From Leptospiraceae bacterium UBA2033 (GTDB lineage: Bacteria > Spirochaetota > Leptospiria > Leptospirales > Leptospiraceae): a stretch of 16,412 nt of DNA. The stretch is taken from the NCBI GenBank assembly GCA_002333425.1, contig DDBL01000042.1, forward strand, positions 392 to 16,803, in the 5' to 3' direction. A program made the position numbers and the translations under genes. The notes beneath the pieces were generated by a model. It was not told the DNA's origin. It did no database searches and worked only from the letters and a program-made list of their open reading frames with translations. Below, in pieces: positions 12,055-16,412 of the stretch; the first letter of the stretch is position 1; every line of letters starts with the position of its first letter.

Positions 12055-14210
12055 TGTTAAACAAAATTAAGTATGATTTTCCTGCGAGTATTGTAGTTTT
12101 TTTAGTTGCGTTACCACTTTGTTTGGGAGTTGCTTTAGCGTCGGGTGCACCTTTGTTGTCTGGTTTAATTTCTGGAATGATCGGTGGAGTTATCGTTGGT
12201 TTTTTAAGTTCTTCCCAGACAAGTGTGAGTGGACCTGCGGCAGGGCTAACGGCTGTTGTTTTAAATTCTATTACGCAACTTGGGAGTTTTGAAGTTTTTT
12301 TGGCTGCCGTTATGCTTGCGGGAGTTTTTCAAGTTTTGTTTGGTGTATTTAGGGGCGGATTTATTTCTGCTTATATTCCTTCCAATGTAATCAAAGGGCT
12401 GTTAGCCGCTATTGGGATTATTTTAATTTTAAAACAAATTCCTCACGCTGTTGGATTTGACATTGATGCAGAAGATGATTTTACTTTTTTACAACCAGAT
12501 GGGGAGAATACTTTTTCTGAACTTCTGAAAGTGGTTAACTTCGTGTTACCCGGTGCATTGATTATTAGTTCTATTTCTCTTGTTGTTTTGTATCTATGGG
12601 ATAAAACTCCCTTGAAAAAGTTTCGATTTTTTCCTTCCTCTTTGTTTGTTGTTTTATTTGGTGTTGGGATGAATCAATTTTTTATTCATTATTTTCCAGG
12701 GCTTGTCATTGGGGAAACTCATCTTGTGAATATTCCAAAAGTGAATTTTGGAGATTTGGGAAGTCTTTTAAAATATCCAGATTTTTCGCAAATTGGAAAT
12801 TATAAAGTTTGGTTTGTTGCTTATACGATTGCAGTCATTGCATCTCTTGAAACACTTTTGAATTTAGAAGCAGTAGATAACATTGATCCGCAAAAGAGAC
12901 ATTCGCCGCCTAACAGAGAGTTGATCGCACAGGGAATTGGAAATATTTCAGCAGGGATACTAGGCGGTATCCCCGTCACTTCAGTAATTGTTCGTAGTTC
13001 TATCAACATTCAATCAGGAAATAGAAGTAAGGTGTCAGCAATCTTACATGGTGTTTTTTTATTTGTGAGTGTATTTACTATTACCCCCATTTTAAATTTG
13101 ATTCCTCTATCTTCCCTTGCGGCTATTTTGTTGTATACCGGTTATAAACTTGCAAAAGTCTCTTTGTTTAAAGAAATGTTTGCAAAAGGAAAAAATCAAT
13201 TTTTCCCCTTTGTTGCTACTATTATTGCTATTGTATTTACCGATTTATTTGTTGGAATTTTAATTGGGCTTGCGATTAGTATTCTTTTTATACTTCGTAA
13301 TAATTATAAAAATCCTTTCACAGTTGAAAAAAAGCAACTTCACATGGGTGAGACACTTAGGCTTGAACTTTCTAATCAGGCAACTTTTTTAAATAAAGCA
13401 ACGATCAAAAGTACACTTTGGAATGTTCCAAGTGGTTCAAGAGTTATCATTGATGCGAGTTATTGTGATTATGTGGATCATGATATTTTAGAAGTAATCC
13501 ACGATTTTCAAAATACAGTTGGTCCAAAAAAAAATATTCAAGTAAACGTAATAGGAATTAGAGACAAATACCAATTAACCGACAATATTCAATTTGTGAA
13601 TGTGTTAGATAAAAAATCGCAGGAAAAATTAACTCCAGATGAAATTTTAGAAATACTAAAACAAGGTAATGAACGTTTTGTAGATGGGCAAAGAACAGAA
13701 AAATACTACAAACACCAAGTCAATGCAACATCCGATGGTCAATACCCGATGGCTGTTGTGGTGAGTTGTATTGATTCTAGGACTTCACCTGAAATTATTT
13801 TTGATGCGGGCTTAGGAGATTTGGTTTCGATTCGTGTGGCTGGTAATATTATCAATGATGAAATTTTGGGGAGTATCGAAATTGCCTGTGATAAACTGGG
13901 AGCTAAACTAATTTTGGTGATGGGTCATTCTAAGTGTGGTGCAATCAAACTCGCAGAAGCTTCCGTTCATGATGGGAAAATTTCTTCCATTACAAATAAA
14001 ATCGACCTTGCTATTTCTCAATGTGAACATCATTCTAAAGAATCTCACGACGAATACATTGATACGATTTCTTGGCTTAATGTTCATAATTCGGTATCAG
14101 AAATTGTGGATAAGAGTGAGTATGTTCACCGAAACGCTGAAATCGGCAAATTGAAGTTAGTTGCAGCATTCTATGATGTCGAAACAGGACGAATTAGATT
14201 TGAGAGATAA
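12054..14210 (+). CDS. SulP-family anion transporter fused to STAS-like and beta-carbonic anhydrase domains
   Basis: Residues 1-415 form a SulP membrane domain of many hydrophobic helices, beginning DFPASIVVFLVALPLCLGVA and containing SVSGPAAGLTAVVL at 57-70. A STAS-like part covers about 430-503 (GSRVIIDASYCDYVDHDILE). Residues 525-718 are a beta-class carbonic anhydrase: zinc ligands Cys572, His625 and Cys628, the Asp574-Arg576 dyad in SCIDSR, and GHSKCGA. The enzyme interconverts CO2 and bicarbonate at the inner face of the membrane while the SulP part probably moves bicarbonate, so uptake and hydration are linked in one chain. Fusions of this type are known from other bacteria; substrate is inferred. 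All catalytic residues are intact. The ATG shares one base with the preceding stop (TAATG). Confidence 0.93.
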   Translation: MLNKIKYDFPASIVVFLVALPLCLGVALASGAPLLSGLISGMIGGVIVGFLSSSQTSVSGPAAGLTAVVLNSITQLGSFEVFLAAVMLAGVFQVLFGVFRGGFISAYIPSNVIKGLLAAIGIILILKQIPHAVGFDIDAEDDFTFLQPDGENTFSELLKVVNFVLPGALIISSISLVVLYLWDKTPLKKFRFFPSSLFVVLFGVGMNQFFIHYFPGLVIGETHLVNIPKVNFGDLGSLLKYPDFSQIGNYKVWFVAYTIAVIASLETLLNLEAVDNIDPQKRHSPPNRELIAQGIGNISAGILGGIPVTSVIVRSSINIQSGNRSKVSAILHGVFLFVSVFTITPILNLIPLSSLAAILLYTGYKLAKVSLFKEMFAKGKNQFFPFVATIIAIVFTDLFVGILIGLAISILFILRNNYKNPFTVEKKQLHMGETLRLELSNQATFLNKATIKSTLWNVPSGSRVIIDASYCDYVDHDILEVIHDFQNTVGPKKNIQVNVIGIRDKYQLTDNIQFVNVLDKKSQEKLTPDEILEILKQGNERFVDGQRTEKYYKHQVNATSDGQYPMAVVVSCIDSRTSPEIIFDAGLGDLVSIRVAGNIINDEILGSIEIACDKLGAKLILVMGHSKCGAIKLAEASVHDGKISSITNKIDLAISQCEHHSKESHDEYIDTISWLNVHNSVSEIVDKSEYVHRNAEIGKLKLVAAFYDVETGRIRFER

Positions 14211-14220
14211 GAAATTTCTT
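14209..14220. other. palindrome AAGAAATTTCTT between convergent genes
   Basis: A perfect 12-bp AT-rich palindrome occupies most of the 15 bp between the two convergent stop codons. It is too weak to be called a bidirectional terminator with confidence, but no other termination signal is visible there. Confidence 0.35.
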
Positions 14221-14225
14221 TTCTT

Positions 14226-16328
14226 CTATGTTGTTTTATAATAGGAGGCAACTTGGCTTAAATTTTCCGAGATTTTTATTAGGTCTTCGATTTTAATACT
14301 TAATTCTTCTGCTTGTGAAGATTGACCTAGAGTGTTTTTTGCTATGTCGCCTACCGCAGAATAAATTTCTATCATAGCTTCTTTTTCTTCTTTTGAAGCA
14401 GAACGAACTATTTCGGAGACATTTCTAATATTCTCAAATTCTTTTAGTGTTGTTTGATTTAAGGTAGTGAGCGAATAAAAGAAATTATCCACATCTTTTA
14501 AATGAGAGGTAACGTTTGTTATGTGCGAAGTGATCTGTTTCACAGAGTTTATGCTTTTTGTAGTTGTCTCAATTCCCGAAGAAGCAGAAACTTGGTTTGA
14601 TTCAATTAGAGTTTTAATTTCTCCAATACTTCGATTGGTTTGACTTGCTAACTTTGCGATTTCTTCTGCTACCACAGCAAATCCTTTTCCTGCTTCCCCG
14701 GCTCTTGCTGCTTCAATTGCTGCATTTAGGGAGAGTAAGTTGATTTGTTTTGAAATTGCAATGATGATTGCTAAGAATTTTTGCATTTCTTGTGAACTGC
14801 GATGAATTTTTTCTATTTCTTCCCCTGTGTTTTGAAGGGAAGATTGTCCAACTTTTGCAACCTCAGAAATTTTATTCATGTTACTCAGAGATTCTTTCAT
14901 TTGTTTACTAACATTTAAAATCATATCTCCTTGTGATAACATGTTTTTGTTTAATTCTTTTATGTTTAAATTTTGTTTTTCAATTTGATCAGATACCATT
15001 TCAAAACTTTCTAAGATATGTTTTATTGCTGACGAAATTTCCTCCGATGTTGCCGCACTTGCACGAGCAGAGTCTGCTCCTGCTTTAGAAATTTTGCCGA
15101 GACTACTTGATATATTGGAAATTTTTTCGGAAGAATTTTTTATATTTGTAGCGGCTACTAACATGTTGTCGTTCATCTTTTCTAGGGAAATTGGAATTTT
15201 TCCTAGTTCATCTTTGCGGCTAATCTGAAATTCCACACTTAGGTTGCCCTTTCCCATTTCTGCTGTTATATAGGTTATTTTTTCAATAAATAGTAAAATA
15301 TTTCCCGCAAAAATATAAGTTCCGAGAAGAAATAGAATTGATATAAGAATTCCAAATCCAGCAATCCAATAAAATATTTTTTTAATTTCTGCAATAAACC
15401 TTGTTCGAGGAATATTGACACTTGCCATCCATACTCTGTCTGAATTTTTAAAATGAATAGGTCGAGTGTAGGTTAGGACAGTTTGATTTGTACTTCCTGA
15501 TTCTCTTAATAAATAAGTTTCTTTTTTATTTTTTATGATTTCAATTATCTCTTTTGAATTTGTAGTTTCTTCAATTGATAAACCAATATGTTCTTCTTTT
15601 TTTGCACTGATTACTTTGTTTGTATCACTGTAGATAACGATATAACTATCCTCTGAAATATTCATGGATTTGATAAATTCATGAATTCCTTTCAAACTGA
15701 GATCTAGACCAACTATTCCGATAAATTTTTTATTTGAATTCAAAACAGGTGCGGTAAGGCTAATCATATAAATATTTTCGTTACGACTTTTGATTTCATA
15801 TTTATATGGTTCACTCATATAAGGTTTTAAATTTTTCTTGGGATAATGATAATATTGCGTAGTTTGACTTTCTTCTTCGAAGCTGTGATTTGTTTCTAAC
15901 TCTAAATTTCCATCTTTTGTTTTTGTCCAGTAAGGTAAAAATCTCCCTGATGTATCATGGTCTTTACTTGCAGCGTATCTAAATTCTTCGTCTCTTCCAT
16001 CATACAAATACGGATCAAAAATTCCATAAGTTCCTAAAATTTCTTGGTCTTCCTTGTTCATGTTGCGGATAATCGAGTTAAACCCGTTTCTATCAGGACG
16101 AGTTTCACTTAAAACACTAGCTAAGGTTTTTGTTTTGGTGAAAGGAATTTCGATATAGTTTTCCATTTCTTTTGCAATTTCTTCTGAGGTTTTGCGTGCC
16201 AATTCTATTGAATTAGATTCTACAAAAAGATAAACTCTATAACCAACCACTGCTGATAAAGTCAGGATGAATGTGATACCTGACATTCCTACAGCAAGTA
16301 AAACTTTATTTCTTAAACTGAGTTGCAT
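14226..16328 (-). CDS. methyl-accepting chemotaxis protein with dCache sensor
   Basis: The 700-residue receptor has a first membrane helix at about 8-35, a periplasmic double-Cache sensor at about 38-310 and a second helix at 318-343. A HAMP region (about 344-400) and a long cytoplasmic coiled-coil signalling domain follow. The sensor shows the dCache pattern PYLYDGRDEE...PYWTK near 106-136 and IGIVGLDLSLKGI at 203-215. The signalling tip INLLSLNAAIEAARAGEAGK is at 529-548, continuing GFAVVAEEIAKLA, the CheA/CheW contact site. There is no C-terminal pentapeptide for CheR/CheB docking. It senses an extracellular small ligand and steers flagellar motility; the ligand is unknown. It stands alone and convergent to the transporter gene. 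Confidence 0.94.
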   Translation of the reverse strand: MQLSLRNKVLLAVGMSGITFILTLSAVVGYRVYLFVESNSIELARKTSEEIAKEMENYIEIPFTKTKTLASVLSETRPDRNGFNSIIRNMNKEDQEILGTYGIFDPYLYDGRDEEFRYAASKDHDTSGRFLPYWTKTKDGNLELETNHSFEEESQTTQYYHYPKKNLKPYMSEPYKYEIKSRNENIYMISLTAPVLNSNKKFIGIVGLDLSLKGIHEFIKSMNISEDSYIVIYSDTNKVISAKKEEHIGLSIEETTNSKEIIEIIKNKKETYLLRESGSTNQTVLTYTRPIHFKNSDRVWMASVNIPRTRFIAEIKKIFYWIAGFGILISILFLLGTYIFAGNILLFIEKITYITAEMGKGNLSVEFQISRKDELGKIPISLEKMNDNMLVAATNIKNSSEKISNISSSLGKISKAGADSARASAATSEEISSAIKHILESFEMVSDQIEKQNLNIKELNKNMLSQGDMILNVSKQMKESLSNMNKISEVAKVGQSSLQNTGEEIEKIHRSSQEMQKFLAIIIAISKQINLLSLNAAIEAARAGEAGKGFAVVAEEIAKLASQTNRSIGEIKTLIESNQVSASSGIETTTKSINSVKQITSHITNVTSHLKDVDNFFYSLTTLNQTTLKEFENIRNVSEIVRSASKEEKEAMIEIYSAVGDIAKNTLGQSSQAEELSIKIEDLIKISENLSQVASYYKTT

Positions 16329-16412
16329 AATTTTTTATAGATCCTAAAAAGAAAACTTATGTTTTTATTGTCGGTAAAAGGATTGGTTCAGAAAATTTTT
16401 TACTTTGTCATT

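Noticed and set aside
14209..14220. Bidirectional intrinsic terminator between the convergent genes
   Set aside because: Only a 12-bp AT-rich palindrome without GC stem; listed as a palindrome, not as a terminator.

Overview
This is an AT-rich bacterial chromosome fragment that is coding-dense and has Shine-Dalgarno-type gene starts. Its centre is a subtype I-C CRISPR-Cas locus on the minus strand, flanked by ordinary metabolic and sensory genes. The base composition, the chemotaxis receptor and the protein style are compatible with a free-living spirochaete of the Leptospiraceae. That is an impression of low to moderate certainty, because no rRNA or other taxonomic marker is present.

Reading the minus strand from right to left: at about 9941 a 12-codon ORF (MSEFLAHVRKDE, then stop) overlaps the start of cas5 and looks like the surviving N-terminus of a deleted cas3. 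It is followed by tightly packed cas5 (9906-9274), cas8c (9274-7166), cas7 (7155-6118) and a full-length HD-helicase cas3 (6114-3769). cas3 therefore sits last in the effector operon rather than first, as is usual in I-C. An internal start with a strong ribosome binding site inside cas8c (7522) would give a 118-residue Cas11c small subunit. The adaptation gene cas4 starts at 206 and runs off the left edge. cas1, cas2 and the CRISPR array are not in the window and may lie further left.

Between cas3 and cas4 lie about 3.5 kb of co-oriented non-cas genes. They form two blocks. Block one is a J-domain coiled-coil protein, a HIRAN-domain protein and a small exported protein built of YxEDFxV repeats. 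Block two is a DUF2283 protein, an unknown 155-residue protein, a minimal nucleotidyltransferase and a 53-residue protein whose 3' end overlaps cas4. Most junctions inside the blocks are 4-bp overlaps or short gaps. The boundaries (1722-1861, 3616-3692) and the region upstream of cas5 (9980-10090) carry dispersed palindromic repeats, one of which is present in all three places. This points to stepwise insertion or recombination at the locus. Whether the cargo is defence-related is inference.

To the right of the cas promoter region are degenerate short repeats and a truncated dinD-like pseudogene. A divergent 309-bp intergenic region with two long inverted repeats and a TATAAT-containing palindrome follows. 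On the plus strand come a family 1 beta-glucosidase and, overlapping it by one base, a SulP transporter-STAS-beta-carbonic anhydrase fusion. A convergent dCache methyl-accepting chemotaxis protein closes the window.
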